64,000 bases of DNA from Pteria penguin (GCA_035048485.1 CM068587.1:27794534-27858533); one strand, 5' to 3'. Numbered from the stretch's first letter, positions 37,099-49,959 are shown. Program-made: numbers and translations. The notes: a model not told the origin generated them from the letters alone.

Positions 37099-38289
37099 TG
37101 TCTTCCTAATACACATCGAATAATGCAAACTTATCACTGCTGTTCTCATAAAAACGGAACTGTGATACTGTCCCACAATAAAGATGACTCTCACTCTGTC
37201 GTTTTCAGTGAAGCAAATCTTAATAGTACATGTCTCTAAGTATAATACTTCTCACAAGTCCTAGCAGTATATCAGTGTCTCGCAATGAAAATACAAAATA
37301 GGTATATGAATGTGTTAACACTACTGCAGATATCTCTACGTTTTTAGAAATTAAACATCCTTACAAGTCTCAAGAAACTCAGTCTTTTAGAGTGCTCTCA
37401 CTGCCGTAGATATTTTATCATGTTCCTGTGTTTATAAAAAGTTTATTTTCCTATACAAATCAAGTTTGTCGGAGCTCTCGGCTAAATAAATTTCTCACGG
37501 CTTCCTAGGAAATTTAAAAGTGTCACATTCACCAGCAAACTATGTATATTAACGTCCTCAATAATTCTGTTTGTCAAGGTATACTTAGAAATACAAACCT
37601 ATTTCAAACGCTTCGAAAATAAGTTGTTTAAATATCATTGAGACGAAATCTTTTTTAGCAATCTTAGAAATACGAAACTTTTTACTTTGTTAGTAGCAAA
37701 GAATGTCTCTGAATTTTATACACTTTTCTATGTATTCTCTATGAATTCTTTCATACTCATTTATAAAGATCGCTTTATATCTCTACAGCATACCTCTTAC
37801 GCTCTGTCTCTTCAATTGTCTGAAAGAAGGAACGCAATGATCATTATAAATTATCAAATTGATCATTGATCTGTATTATATATCATCATACATAATGTAA
37901 ACACAATACAAGTTATTGATTCAGAGAGTAACAAATATTAGTGTATACGTGAGACCTCTCACAAAAGATTTAATTAATCACCAAATCCCATGGTATCACG
38001 CCTCGCCTGACTGATTTCAGCGAAGATAAACACCATATGATTTGATAACCAAATCCACCGCAAGAATATCTAGAAACTATGTAACTTACCAAAACCATTT
38101 CAGACAATAAAAAAGGTGTTCATGATGAAAAATTGTTTAATTTTTTTATATTTTACTAAAGTTTTTAAACACCAACTTTTACTTCTTTTCAAGACTTTGA
38201 ATTATTACACTTCTAATGGTAGGTAGCAAATCAATGTTTTACGTATTTCCATTGTTTATGCAAGTGTAATTTCAGGAAAGTGATTTTAC
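37099..38289. other. upstream of the PAN/trefoil gene; no gene recognised
   Basis: AT-rich. Presumed promoter side of the gene starting at 37098. Confidence 0.4.

Positions 38290-38334
<45 letters not shown>
38290..38334. repeat. (TCTA)n microsatellite
   Basis: Eleven tetranucleotide units. Confidence 0.95.
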
Positions 38335-38335
<1 letters not shown>

Positions 38336-38835
38336 TCAATTATTTTTTTTACATTTATCGATTTTCAACATGCCTTTATCTTATATATAATTGTATATAT
38401 TTAACCTGTATTCTATCATTTAATTTCGCTCTCTCCCGTTGGTGCATCACACCTCTCTTTCCTTCGAAACTTTTCCCATCCAAATCTCGACGAAACTCAC
38501 TAAATGATTGTTTTTCTTTAGCAAAAACGATATTCTGGGTCTATTGCACTTATTAAACCAGATTACATATATATGTACTAGAATGACAATTTTACATTTG
38601 AGATTATTAACATTATTGCTGGGTTTGTATAGTGGTCCACATAATTGTTCGAGGTATCAAATATACACTGAGAAAGTTAGAGAATATTTTTTTCGTTCCC
38701 CGTGATTTGGTAAACTCAAAGTTAACGAGGAGTTTACAAAATCACTTGGTAACTCGAAACTATTCTCTAACCTTTACTTAAAATATATATACATGTATAT
38801 CCAGAAACTAGATGAATTTGGAATCATCCTATATA
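38335..38835. other. no gene recognised
   Basis: AT-rich flank of the mariner element. Confidence 0.4.
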
Positions 38836-40175
38836 CGAGGGATGTTCCGAAATTATTGTTTCTTTGGCGATTTCTTTTTGATAGAAGTAATTGTGATCAT
38901 TTTACTTTGCCCTGTCCTTCGAAGTACTCCCCCTCTGCATTTATGCATCGTTTCAACCGATCAATCCACTTTTGGAAAGAGTTTTCGTACTCTTGAATTG
39001 GTATACTCATAAGATACTGGTGAATGGCAGAGCCAAGGGCATTTCTTGATTTATATTTTTTTCCAGATAGGTGAAATTTTAGTTTGGGGAACAAGAAAAA
39101 GGCCAAGTCTGGTGAAAATGCAGGGTGGGGGAGGACAGTGACCTTTTCTGCCTTCAAAAACTCCGTTACAATACGCGCCTTGTGTGCTGGCGCATTGTCA
39201 TGCAAGAGCCTGAGGTACATCAAACCTGTATGTGGGCGGCGGCGTTTGTAGACTTTCTTCAGTTTTCGAAGTACAACGTCTCTATAATACTTTGCTGTGA
39301 CAGTTTTGCCTTTCGGAACAGGGATTTGCATGATTGGACCCTTGTTATCAAAGAATATGACATACAAAACCTTCCTCACGGTGCGTATTCTTTTAGCAAT
39401 GCTAGGGCGCCTGGCGTTTTTGTTTGCCCAGATTCGATTAGAGCATTTTCTTTTGGGCTCGAAAAAATACACCCATGTTTCATCACCTATGACCAAATTA
39501 TCAAAAGCCTTTTTGCTGTATTTTGGGTATTTTTTCAATAAGGATTTGACCTTGTCAACCCGGGACCTCTTTTTTTTTCATCAGTTAGTAAATGGGGTAT
39601 CTACCTGGCATTGATCTTGCCCAGCTTAAGATGTTTCTTTAAAATACAGTGAATACGTGCTAAAGACAAGCCTGTCATTTTAGCTAACTGCCTGACAGTG
39701 TACCTTGCATCTTTTTCAAGGATTTGCCGAATTCGTTCAATGTTATGCTTTGTTGCTGTTGTTGCAGGGCGACCTGTGTGAGCAGCATCTTTCAGCTGCT
39801 GGTGTCCCGACTTAAATCGAGCAACCCACCTACAAATAGTCATATATGACATTTGACCCTTCCCATAAATATCACACACCTCACGATGAATATCTACCGC
39901 CTTTATATCAAAGCAGAGACCTACCTTTGATATAGGCCCTAATTTCAATTACGTTTTCAGCTCTCTTGCCAACCATATATATATATAGAGAGAGTGTGTA
40001 ACGAGTACGCTACAAAACAATGTACACAGCACCAAGGTCAGTGTAATTGTGAGCGAGAAATTTATCTATACCACGCTTCAGATATCACGCTATCGCCATG
40101 AAGTAGTTTTAAGCTTATTTAACACTATTTCCACGAGATATTGCGCAAGTAACAATAATTTCGGAACACCCCTCG
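38836..40175 (-). mobile_element. complete mariner element, 1,340 bp, TA target duplication
   Basis: Terminal inverted repeats start CGAGGGATGTTCCGAAATTA (left) and CGAGGGGTGTTCCGAAATTA (right, complement) and continue ATTGTT. TA flanks both ends (38834-38835 and 40176-40177). Length and ends are typical of mariner. The transposase gene fills the - strand but is broken. Confidence 0.93.
38897..39976 (-). pseudogene. mariner transposase, inactivated
   Basis: The start is the ATG at 39976 (MVGKRAENVIEIRAYIKG). The helix-turn-helix part (ICRWVARFKSGHQQL, then GRPATTAT and RQLAKMTGLSLARI) and the catalytic part (GDETWVYFFEP, LLHDNAPAHKA, SPDLAFFLFPKLKFHL) are easily read, and the C-terminus ends RLKRCINAEGEYFEGQGKVK. 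Defects: a frameshift near 39920; Trp to stop TAG just after KINAR at about 39600; a frameshift in the A9 run near 39571; and loss of three residues in SPDLA-FFLF, where mariners have PxD, removing the third catalytic Asp. The first two Asp (DETW, HDN) remain. Family length is about 345 residues, as here. Confidence 0.9.
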
Positions 40176-40190
40176 TAAAAGTACTGTAGT

Positions 40191-41290
40191 GTGCAGCGAC
40201 TCGGATTTCAAACCGATGTATTCAAAAACTATACAAGTAGGGATCCCCAGGTTAATCTTCATTCGACTTCCGACACTCGAAAAGTGTACACACCAACTAT
40301 AATGGACCCATGTCATCGAAACGAATACAACCATTATGCACAGCCAAACAATAATACGGGCGAAGTAGAGACAAAATACCCATCATGTTCGGATTGTGGT
40401 GTTCGGGACGTACAGTGACACTTAAAGCACGGATGGCCCATGAACGAAGAAAGTGAGGAAGAGGAAAAAGAAACGAAAACTGATAGTGAGGATGACGACG
40501 AAGGTTTCAATTTCTTGGTCAATAATGTGTGGGAAGACAATTACCAACAATTTGCAAAAAAGTCTGAAGCTCTGATGGAAAATGATGTTAACGAAAAAGG
40601 AGGCCAAACGAGACGCTGGGGAAATTATGCTATCAAAAGACATGTCCCTGTTTATAAGAAAATATAAGAATTTGCTCATTCAGATTCATGGTTTGATTGC
40701 AATCAGAATTCATGGAGAAATCAACAGAGAAATTTCGGAGATAATGCATAAAGAATCTATGAGTTTTAAAAAAGCGAGCGAGATTGAAACGTCACAAGAC
40801 GGATTTCGAATCCTTATTTGACCTTGAAGAAAAATAAGAAGACAAGGAAGAAGAAAACGAGGAAGGAAAAAGTGAGAATGAAGAAGATGAATCTTAAATA
40901 GTCCACAAGAATCCGAACCGACCGCTCCTGGACATGTTAAATGCTCCGAGTTGTATGGAGTTAAAAGAGCGTGAGTTAATCAGATTATATTCATTTCCGC
41001 TGTAGCATCCAAACCAACAACATGACTTTATTACGTAACCCTACTTCCCATCCGGGTACAATGTGGTCATCGAACATATTATAATCACATCACTTACAAA
41101 TTGCATGGACTTCAAATATCAACAGCTTAAGGAGAAGTTAGTACAAAGTCACGATTATTATACTTTAAAACTAAAAGCTATTAAGGACACTGTGGACAAC
41201 ATTAATGAAGCAAATGTGTTTTGTTACAGGTGTGGAGAGCAAGGTCATCATGAGAAAAAAAAGGCCCATTTGGTTGATAAATAATGTAGT
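40191..41290 (+). pseudogene. decayed zinc-finger/acidic ORF of a repeat-associated family
   Basis: The + frame reads YPSCSDCGVRDVQ, an in-frame stop, HLKHGWPMNEE and a long acidic run (EESEEEEKETKTDSEDDDEG), suggesting one C2H2-like finger split by a nonsense codon. Further right, in shifted frames, are NYAIKRHVPVYKK, MHKESMSFKKASEI and CYRCGEQGHHEKKK. The last is a CCHC knuckle whose final Cys is replaced. I recall similar single-finger acidic proteins near transposons in bivalves, but function and family are uncertain. Confidence 0.35.
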
Positions 41291-41589
41291 AACCGAAGCT
41301 ATGAAGGAACAGCTGTATAGGGATAATATAGACGCCGACAAATAAACCTTGAGTAGTTGACATTATTTGTAATATAAAAGGATTTGTTTCGAAAGACAAA
41401 TTGTCCTTGAATTCATTGAATAATACAAAAAAATGTTACATACTTTTTTTAACTTTGTGTATTAATATTGAATAAGTAAATACTTCAATATATATTGAAC
41501 GAAAAGTAAGGATAAATACGTATGATATTTTGATAAAAAAACCCCCCAAAAACAAAGCGAAAAGAGCGAGAAGAATGGGTCACGGAAAT

Positions 41590-42300
41590 AAAAAATTGAG
41601 TGGTCCCTGGTGCGGTAGAAATGCCCGTAAGCCACTCGGGAAGTGGACGGAGCTTCCCCCAAAGTGATGAGCGGGCTATAAATGCTTATCCTGTCAATAT
41701 GGAAAACGGGCTTTGTGCCCTTGCTTTGTGCAGCGTGTGTCCCACCTCTGGCATTGCCCTTAACTGGGTTGTAAATTCGAAGGCACTCATTCCTCGAGTC
41801 TTAGGTAGTAACCCACCTGTCGGTTTGACAGCCGGTCCACAGTCCGGAACTATCGCTCACGCGACAGAAGTGTGATGGCTACCTGTTCTAACCCTGAAGC
41901 ACCATCTTGCCTCTGGGTCAAACCGCCATCTTGGCGTAAACACGTGACTAAATGAATGGTGACCGGAAGAGCCGGCAACTTGAAGGAATCAATCGATCGA
42001 ATGGCCCGCCATCTTGGAGCAAGGGCCGTCATCTTGACCAGGATGAAAAGGTATAACGGAAATAGGCGGAAATTGACCCGCCGTCTTGGCTGAATTCACT
42101 GAAATCCTCGACATCTGGAAAAACCGCCATCTTGGCGGAACACGTGACTAAATGTAAGTTGAGCGGAAGGGGTGCCATCTTGACGAAAATCACTGAACAC
42201 CTTTGGGTCACCTTGAATCACGAGCCGTCATCTTGACCCCGGCGAGAGGGTAAACCGGAAACCCTGCTAGAAGGTATACCGGAAACCCTGCTAGATAGGT
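41590..42300. promoter_or_regulatory. GC-rich block with YY1-, ETS- and E-box-like motifs
   Basis: GC-rich against an AT-rich background. GCCATCTTG (reverse complement of the YY1 core CAAGATGGC) occurs at 41925, 42008, 42126 and 42174. Near matches are at 41902, 42028, 42080 and 42227. CACGTGACTAAATG occurs twice (41941 and 42141). CCGGAA (ETS-like) occurs at 41963, 42256 and 42278, the last two in a tandem 'accggaaaccctgctaga' repeat. No ORF is credible. It could be a TATA-less promoter or CpG island, a regulatory relic in a mobile element, or a degenerate tandem repeat. Confidence 0.45.
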
Positions 42301-42789
42301 GTGATTTCATCCTTATATACTACTTTAGTTTATTCCTTGTTGTCATTTATGAATATTTTATAAATTTCAATGCAGCGCCAGTGTGACCTTTGGACTTAGG
42401 TATTTTCAATTATAAGGTGCAATGCACACTGTTAACAAAGTTGCACCAATATTATATGTATAAGTGATTTAACATGTCATATTAGGTAACGATTTGGGTT
42501 TTCTACTTATTAATAATGATGACGCGTTTTATACTTCGAAATAATTCAGTCAGAAATTCAATTAGTTTTATATGTTCTATATTTTTCATATTAAATAGTT
42601 CAATTTCTCAACCAATACTAACACCACTACCATCATCATCATAATGAACACTCATTGTATTCTTTATATTTCATAGTAATATTCAGTCCATATTAATTAA
42701 TTGATTAATGGTTTTTCAACACATCACTTTTAAATTTGTGCAAATAACAATGATTAAGAAACTTACTACAAGACTTATTTACACAGAAA
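42301..42789. other. no gene recognised
   Basis: AT-rich; nothing seen. Confidence 0.4.
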
Positions 42790-43460
42790 TGACCGGCTTA
42801 GGGGCTCATGAGGAGATAGGCTCATTACGTCACACCGATACACCACTGGAACAAGTCCTTGGTGAACGAATTGCCACTCCTGATCTGGAGATAGTCGCTA
42901 CTTTTGCATCAAAATACTGTCCGTGAAGGAAAAACATTCTGGAACCTTGTCCGCCTTATTTTGTGGAAAAGCTCTGTTACGTAGCTGGATAATATCTGGA
43001 TTCTTATGGTGTTCAGCAAGCAAAAGCTCATGGCTTAAGTATCCTGACTTTTGTTGAGCAGCAAAGGTTTTTCAAGAAGGAAGCCATCATTAGGGTTCAC
43101 AGGTAACTTGTATTTAACAGAGTATGTATCAATGAGCACAATGTCAGAACCAGTTGTGATTGATAATTGACTTTCAGCTTTCGTCTGCTGATTCTTCGCC
43201 ATAACCCGTGTTACAGCACAGGGCGGGTATAAATCCCGGTCTTCCGGAACTGTCTCATCAACTGGCACAACTTTTTATTAACAATGGGATCGGCCACCAC
43301 TTTGTGCTAGCTAGATCGTTACCTAGCAACATGTAAACGCCTTGGATTGGAAGAGTAGGCTGTCCACCTATAATAACTGGTCCAGTGATTAAATCTGATT
43401 TCAGATAAACGTTATGAAGGGGAACATTAATGAAGCCTAGCTCCAAACCCTGTGACAAAA
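42790..43460 (-). pseudogene. Gypsy-type pol fragment (post-protease to integrase zinc region)
   Basis: On -, 43458-43258 reads FINVPLHNVYLKSDLITGPV, then LPIQGVYMLLGNDLAS. The following frame has DRDLYPPCAVTRVMAKN, and another near 42990-42800 has GYLSHELLLAEHHKNPDI and EWQFVHQGLVPVVYR. The order matches the end of the protease-like region, a linker, and the H2C2-type region before integrase in a group of animal Gypsy elements. Frameshifts and a stop separate the pieces, and no LTRs were found. The + strand ORF at 42708-42926 is the shadow of this region. Confidence 0.6.
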
Positions 43461-44599
43461 CGTTACAAACCTTAGTTGTTTATGAACAGAAAGAGATAGC
43501 ACCATTTTGTAAACCAACCTACATATACGCATATAGTATCATTAATAGATCAGACATTGGAACCAGAAGAATATACCACAATCTTTACTATTGTGTCGTC
43601 ACTTAATGACTGAAATATTGTTGATGGAATCGTTAAACGCTATCATCTTCCAGAAAATGCATTATTCTTAAAGTGGTACACTTTTCGATTATCTACAAGA
43701 TCCTTACTTCGTCCATTTCCTCATGACCAAAAGCGCATGCAATTGTTGCAACAGGTAATTCCAACAATTAAAAATACATAATTTATTATCTGAGAATAGA
43801 ATAGCGCTGAAACCGTATAAACTCACTCGCCATAATATTACGAGTATAACAAAGTTTGTAAATTATTTTAAAACTATCTTCCTCATAAATTGCTCTATCT
43901 TTTGACTGGATTTTTTGGCTTTTATTTTTATGTTGGTTAAGCGATTGGTTTGCTCTTCAAATACGTATACTTTAAATGCCCATAGTTTCGACCTTGAGCA
44001 TTACTGATGAGACATTAGTTGTCAAAATGGAGCACTAAATTAAAAAAAATTATATATGTATTATATTCACCGGGTCGATACCGCTGCCGGTGGACTATTA
44101 GTACTAGATGGTAATCACAAGTCCATTTTCAGACAGTCTATACTGAGTCGAGATGCATGTGATAAATTTATCGTGATAAATGCTTGTAAATAATTTCAAA
44201 CAGTGAGAGTATCTATCAGTGTCCATAGATTTACTTTAAGGTCAGTTTAGCCATTGATTTCAACTTCTAGCATTTATACATTCGATTCCTCAGTTTCGGC
44301 CTGGAGCATTGAGCAACACTGAAGTGAAAAATGTTGTAAACACCTACTGTGCTCTCGATCCTTGAATAGATAAATAAAGGAATATATATACGAGTATTTA
44401 TTAATGTGTTTAATGTTGAACAAGAAGATACTTAGAGGGTTTCCAAATGCAAACACTTACAATAAGTAGCATTAGTAGTATAGAATTTCTTCCTTGTCAG
44501 ATCGCTTGCTGATGTTATGACATTGAGGAAGTGGTTTTGTGGGGAAAATAAAACTGATTTTCGTACAAGTACAATTTTAAAATTCAAATTAAAGCCCTG
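43461..44599. other. no gene recognised
   Basis: AT-rich; nothing recognised. Confidence 0.4.
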
Positions 44600-45190
44600 C
44601 ACTATGAAAGAAAGCATAAAGACATCTGACCCAGTATAATAAAAGTCATCACAGACAAAAACCTAGAATAACATTACAAAAGCAAAACATTCAGTTGTAA
44701 TGCTGTTGAGGCACCAACTCAGGACGGTCAACTGAAATAACGCTAATTACTCCATTGGTGTGGTTTACCGATTAGCGGGTCCACTCTCCCACTCAACACA
44801 ACACCAGAACGATTAAAGGACTTTCATTAAAAATATATAAATCATACTCCACATACATAGACCAGACACCAACAGACTACCCTGAGGTGTGAAACACATA
44901 CACAAAAAATGTATAATGTTCAAAAATTACCATTGAAAACATAAGTGACATCAGTTTGAGCCTACCGTGCTCTGCTTTTCTGAAAGCAAGCTAAGGTCCT
45001 TGTTCCATCGGAACCCGACTAATTGTCAAACGGGATAAGACTCAGGACCTTATCTCCTCTAAGGAGGCTCAGATAAGGCCGGCCATAGAGTCCGCAACCG
45101 CCCGTTAGAGTGCAACGCTTCAGAAACGTCTGTAAGAGACTGTACAAGACTTATCAGTTATAATAATCTTAGGGTGATTGGTACGATTAG
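44600..45190 (-). repeat. divergent PLE family 2-type tail
   Basis: Shows the same order of blocks as 7195-7740 but diverged: 'aggcaccaactcaggacgg', 'cgggtccactctcccactc' and 'cggaacccgactaattgtc'. Probably a sister subfamily. No RT attached. Confidence 0.5.
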
Positions 45191-45777
45191 GGAAGTATGA
45201 AACAAGACGAGAGCTAAAATCCCAGGCACAATAATGTTGGTAAATCGGATTGATCGGATCGATCACATTTTAAAAACGCATGTGACTATGTTTTGCACCA
45301 TTCTTGTTACCTACGCCCCAACAAAGTTCACAGAATTACAAAAAGAGAAAATCAATAATAATAAAACTAAGATATCGCGGCAGAAGTTCAGTAATCTTTG
45401 TAATTGTGGATCTGCGGTGCATAGTCCGAATTTTCCAAATATTTTCTTATTTCAATGTGTTGTGTATGGTAACTGACGGGTTATCTTTGAGCCTGAGTTT
45501 AATATTTTCCTATAACTGCCTCAAAAACGATGCAAAATATATGCCATTTATTGTTTGTACTTTTTAGATAATCTACTATTAGAATACTATCAGTATTTCA
45601 GAAAGCCAACGTCTTTCCAGCTCACATTCTTTTCCTTATTGACGGGGGTAAAGCAGGGTGCTCCATTGTTTAGACTGTTGTATGGCCTCTGGGGTCAAAT
45701 GATGGACCATGTTTCGTCCATAGTACAAATCTCTGATTAAGTTAGAAATATCTAACTACCTCTTAAATATTCAGATT
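45191..45777. other. no certain gene; possible LINE RT scrap
   Basis: A + frame at 45645-45680 reads TGVKQGAPLFRLLYGL, vaguely like the LINE RT GVxQGxPLSPLLF motif. Too short to call. Confidence 0.25.
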
Positions 45778-46198
45778 AACAGGAGACAAAGTACGCCTGG
45801 TGGGCTTCTGATCAACTGTCAGAGGTCTTGGTACCCAACGGGCTGAAAGCTTTTTCTTTGTAAGATCCTCTGTCAGAATGGAATGAACTCTTTTCTAGGA
45901 AATGCCAACTGTACTAGCTATATATCTTTCTGTACCTCGCCTGTCAGTCATAAAAGTATCATGGACTTTATTAACCATTTCTTGGGTTGCAACAGCGAGA
46001 GGTCTTCAAGGACGGGAGTCATTCTCAAGCCTCTGCTAGCCGCGCTTAAATTCGCCAACCATCTTTTACTTAAGCATATGATAGGACATCTCCCCCCCCC
46101 CCCCATTGTGTTGCTCCCATATTAGTATTGGATATCCTAAGGACTAAACCTTTCTTATGCAAATATTGGATCACTGCTCTTTCACTGATTTTGTCCAT
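45778..46198 (-). pseudogene. second mariner transposase, N-terminal scrap
   Basis: ATG at 46198: MDKISERAVIQYLHKKGL, then KMVGEFKRG, VNKVHDTFMTDRRGTERYIA, RVHSILTEDLTKKKLSARWV and PRPLTVDQKPTRRT. This is the paired helix-turn-helix DNA-binding half of an irritans/mellifera-type mariner, different from the element at 38836. Stops and frameshifts (including around a C13 run at 46091) break it, and everything after the linker, including the DDD catalytic core, is missing. Confidence 0.7.
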
Positions 46199-46439
46199 TT
46201 TGCAAAAGTCGCCTGCCTTGTTTAATTTAGAGTGCTACTTCGTTGATATAATCTGACCAAATGACACCAGTCTTCGGGTACACGGCCTTTAGAAATAGTC
46301 AAGGATTAGTAGGGCTGAAAATGGAATTCCCTGCTAACCTTTTTCAACACAAGACTCACAACATACCAATCCGCCCTTGTATTAATACTATCTAAAACTT
46401 ACTGTTAAAAGATAAAAATCTTTTGATTTCACGAAACTA

Positions 46440-46820
46440 CTCTCACAAAGATATACGTGTATTGAGGAATGTTTGAAATTGTCACTGAGGAAGTTCTGTG
46501 GTCGATATAGGGATCCAGTACAATTTCAGATTCCTCTTTCAAGAATGTTAACCGATATTTTGTAACCTGACCATACGAACTAACTTTCTGTCTATACTTG
46601 ATTTGACATAATATGTATATATACAGGCATTTTGTTCACGTGCATTTCCGATGCTGGAATTTCAGTTAAACAACATTTCATGCCTTGAAAAGGAAGATAT
46701 GAGTTCGTGTTCCTCTCCTTCATGTGTTCAAATGTGTATATTCATGTATTTACTTCCTAGACTTGAAAAGTTGTTGCAGGACTTTTGCGACAGGTGTCGA
46801 TGCAATCACGGATCCCCACA
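46440..46820 (+). repeat. PLE RT C-terminus and core-module tail
   Basis: The + frame reads LSLRKFCGRYRDPVQFQIPL, then SRMLTDIL and a stop at about 46567, the usual PLE RT end. After it comes a tail resembling the 5' part of the 290-bp element ('cttgaaaagttgttgcagg', 'acttttgcgacaggtgt') that breaks off inside the core. Confidence 0.6.
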
Positions 46821-48170
46821 AAAAAATCCAGAGGTGGGGTATGTACTGTAGTTGTGATACTGACTTTTTATTCTTTTGATATATTTAACCAATAAAGTAT
46901 CTTACCTCCTCACTCACCACAAAACCAGTACAATTAACGGAAACACATTGAAAATTCATGAATAATCCTCCCTATATAAAGAAGGATCAACAGATTTGTC
47001 AGGTTGAGTTGTCATTGAATACAAATACGAATACTTTCATGGAAAAAATGTCAGTGTCAAATATATCAAGTGGCATGAACATAGCTAGTGGTGATTTGCC
47101 CCTATGAAATCGAAAATAGTTTTCTGATCTGTAGGAATCAAAATTCCAAATCAATGTAAGTTCAAAGAAGGCAAAATTATAACAGAAGTGAAAATTAATA
47201 TGTTATTAAGATAAAATAATTAATATTAATGATCTTTTAATAATATCTATGTTTTGCATGACATAAATGCATACATGCAATCGGCTGAAAAGTCAGGTAT
47301 GTTTTGATATTATGAGACTTTAATAATCCCCGATGATGCATTACATTTCCCTTATTTTGAATGATAGGATAAAGCGTTGAGTCACTTGATATTAACATAA
47401 ATAATTTGTCTTCCCATTGGTCCTGCTGGTCGATTATCAACCAGGAAGAGGCTTGTGTCAATGTGTTATTTCTCCACGTGTGCATAAATATGTACTGCTT
47501 TACATAGTACAGTGTACAACATTAAGACGTACGTATTGGGTTTCTTCCAACAGTAGAAAATAGTGTCACAAGAATGTTATAGATTATAGATACATAAATA
47601 GATAAAAAAAATCCATTCCATATATACTTCAAACTTAACTGCAGTAAATGTTTACTATCATAAAACTAAGGAGTATCATGTATATCTTTGTTCCTATGTG
47701 GTTTAAGAGCTGTATAACAATACGTTTGCAGTTCTTTTAATTTCAGGATTTCCACCTTTTCGGCACTTGGCATCCCTTATGGAACAAAAAAATTGTCGAG
47801 GTGCACTACTTTTTATTCTCAAAGACCATATCTTCAGCAGACAATGGAAAAATAATAGGTATTTGAATTAAACAGATACTAGAGAAGCAAGGTGGAAGTT
47901 TGCAGTACAATGTATTTCTTTTCCTACATTTTGTTCATACGTAGAGTTCCATAATTTAATATTAGCACGGCAAATTCCCTTTAACCTTCTATAAATTCTT
48001 CAGTTATTTTCTACTCTAAATTGGTTTTGAGTTTCCACGGTCAATGGATATCCCACAAGGTATCCTATTACAAATTCACTAGCATTTTACATAATGAATT
48101 ATAATATATATCATACTTGTTTACTATTTCTAAATATCCCGTATTATTGTTCATACATGTACACTTAATC
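46821..48170. other. no gene recognised
   Basis: AT-rich. An 82-codon - ORF (47237-47485) has no motif. Confidence 0.4.
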
Positions 48171-48330
48171 ATGGCACCTGATCCCACCTCGGTTTTGACA
48201 TATGTTCGTGATTGTTTAGATTATATTTACATATGTATTGTCGTGTTTCTTTGACTTCGAGTTGTGGATTTCGGAACAATATCTTGGATTTGTACTTGTA
48301 TTCATTTACACGGACTTACAGTATATTGAT
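48171..48330 (+). repeat. PLE family 3 tail scrap with partial core
   Basis: 'atggcacctgatcccacctc', then 'gttcgtgattgttta' and 'attgtcgtgtttctttga', parallel to 18720-18800. Confidence 0.55.
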
Positions 48331-48459
48331 TGTTTATTTTAAAACACATCATGATATTTTCACTTGAGTGGTGCTTGAACCTGCTTGCCACATGCTCAAT
48401 TAGAGGATAAATGCATTGGGTTTGTTTGGTTCCGACAGGCATATACAATGTATAAATAT

Positions 48460-48965
48460 ACAAATATATAAATACAGGCATTTGCTCAGGTGCATTTCCG
48501 ACACCCGGACTTTCTTCAACAACATTTCATACCGAGATTGAGATAATTTGCTAAAGTGTACCCGAAATTCCGATTCCCCTCCGAATTTCACATAACTCAA
48601 TCCGAAAACCACTGGGCGAACGAGGAAACAATGATTCAGAATGTTTGAAAAAATTATATGCTCGAATGTGTCGATTAAATTGAGGAATTTTATCTACCTA
48701 TAGGCAAAAACACTCTTGTCGTTTTCGACTGCTTTCGTTAAATGATAATTTCTATATATATAATTCCTTGAGTTCAGGAATAATTGCTTTTACGACAGGT
48801 GTTGCATGAAGCAAACAGGGGACGCATACTCCTTCCGGGCAGAACTATGACTTTAATTTAATTTGGGGATCGCATTTGTCTGAATATGACACTATACACG
48901 ATATTGTCTTTCTATTCCATGGACCTCATGATATATTTAACCCTTCGGTACTTCTTCGTTGTTTA
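48460..48965 (+). repeat. core-module element, relative of the 290-bp unit
   Basis: From 48790 to 48965 it follows the nested 290-bp element: 'acgacaggtgttgcatg', 'caggggacgc', 'gcatttgtctgaatatgaca', 'cacgatattgtc', and the terminus 'tacttcttcgttgtttac'. The left part (48460-48540) resembles 46620-46670. Confidence 0.65.
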
Positions 48966-49959
48966 CTTCAAGACAGAAGCATCGATTAAAAGTTTGTAAT
49001 TGACGCATTTTCGCCCTTTGAAGCCATAGTTTAATTTTTCCACTCGAAATTTAATAGTTCTAAAACAGAAATTTAGTTTCAAGAAATAAATGTATATTCA
49101 TTAATATGATATCAGAATCTAACCGATGATCAGTTATATGCTCTTAGATGGCTTGACCAGCAGCAGTTATTGTGGCATAAGGTAATATATCTCAGTCAGG
49201 GATGATTTTCTGATTTATGGAAAAATCCTCGAATACAATGAAAACACGTCCCAAAGTAGGCATCAAATATTTTTATTTTACTTGGTATCGCAGATGAAAG
49301 ATTTAGGAAATATCAGTTGTTACTCGTTATTTAATATGTCATGTAAACATTGAAATAGTTATATTTATTATATAAATCGTGACCTTTCCTGTATATTTCA
49401 CATGATCCCTATGTGTTTCGATGATATGACAGTGAGCAGTAGTGACAGATGTGGGCACTCATCTACCTAATCAACATTTAAGACATATAGAATAGCAGGA
49501 TAATTTATATAAGAAATATCTTTAAACTTTAAAGGAATAAAATGTGTAATATTCATGTGCATACATTGAAGAAAGAAATTGAAATGATAATATTGTTTCT
49601 TAAATATTTATAATGCTTTAACATCTGGTCAAGAATTTCAACGTCTTCTATGAATGATACTTTGATGTTGCCCAGTCTTTCATTTTTGGAAAAATATATA
49701 GAAAAGAGCAAGGTTTGCAGTTATAAATATATTTTTATGAGTATCTGAAGAAACAAATTAGGTTGGATAAATACTTTATACTTGACAGGAATCTATGATC
49801 TAGATCACTTCTGTTGTTTCTATACATTATTTTTGATGGCTGTGATTTATGGAAGTGCAGGCTGGATTAAAAAATATCAGGTACCGAATTACAAAGTGTT
49901 TCCTACACACGATACGTATCTACATTCACTAATGTGAGAGAAGTTATCATCACAAGGAT
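48966..49959. other. no gene recognised
   Basis: AT-rich; nothing recognised. Confidence 0.4.

Noticed and set aside
39125..39614. + strand ORFs of 138 and 105 codons
   Set aside because: They are antisense to the mariner transposase pseudogene.
40334..40679. - strand Ser/Phe-rich ORFs
   Set aside because: Antisense shadow of the acidic (Glu/Asp-rich) run on +.
41600..41875. 91-codon ORF in the GC-rich block
   Set aside because: No domain, low-complexity composition, and GC-rich DNA has few stops; likely chance.
42708..42926. + strand ORF as a gene
   Set aside because: It is antisense to a recognisable Gypsy pol remnant on -.
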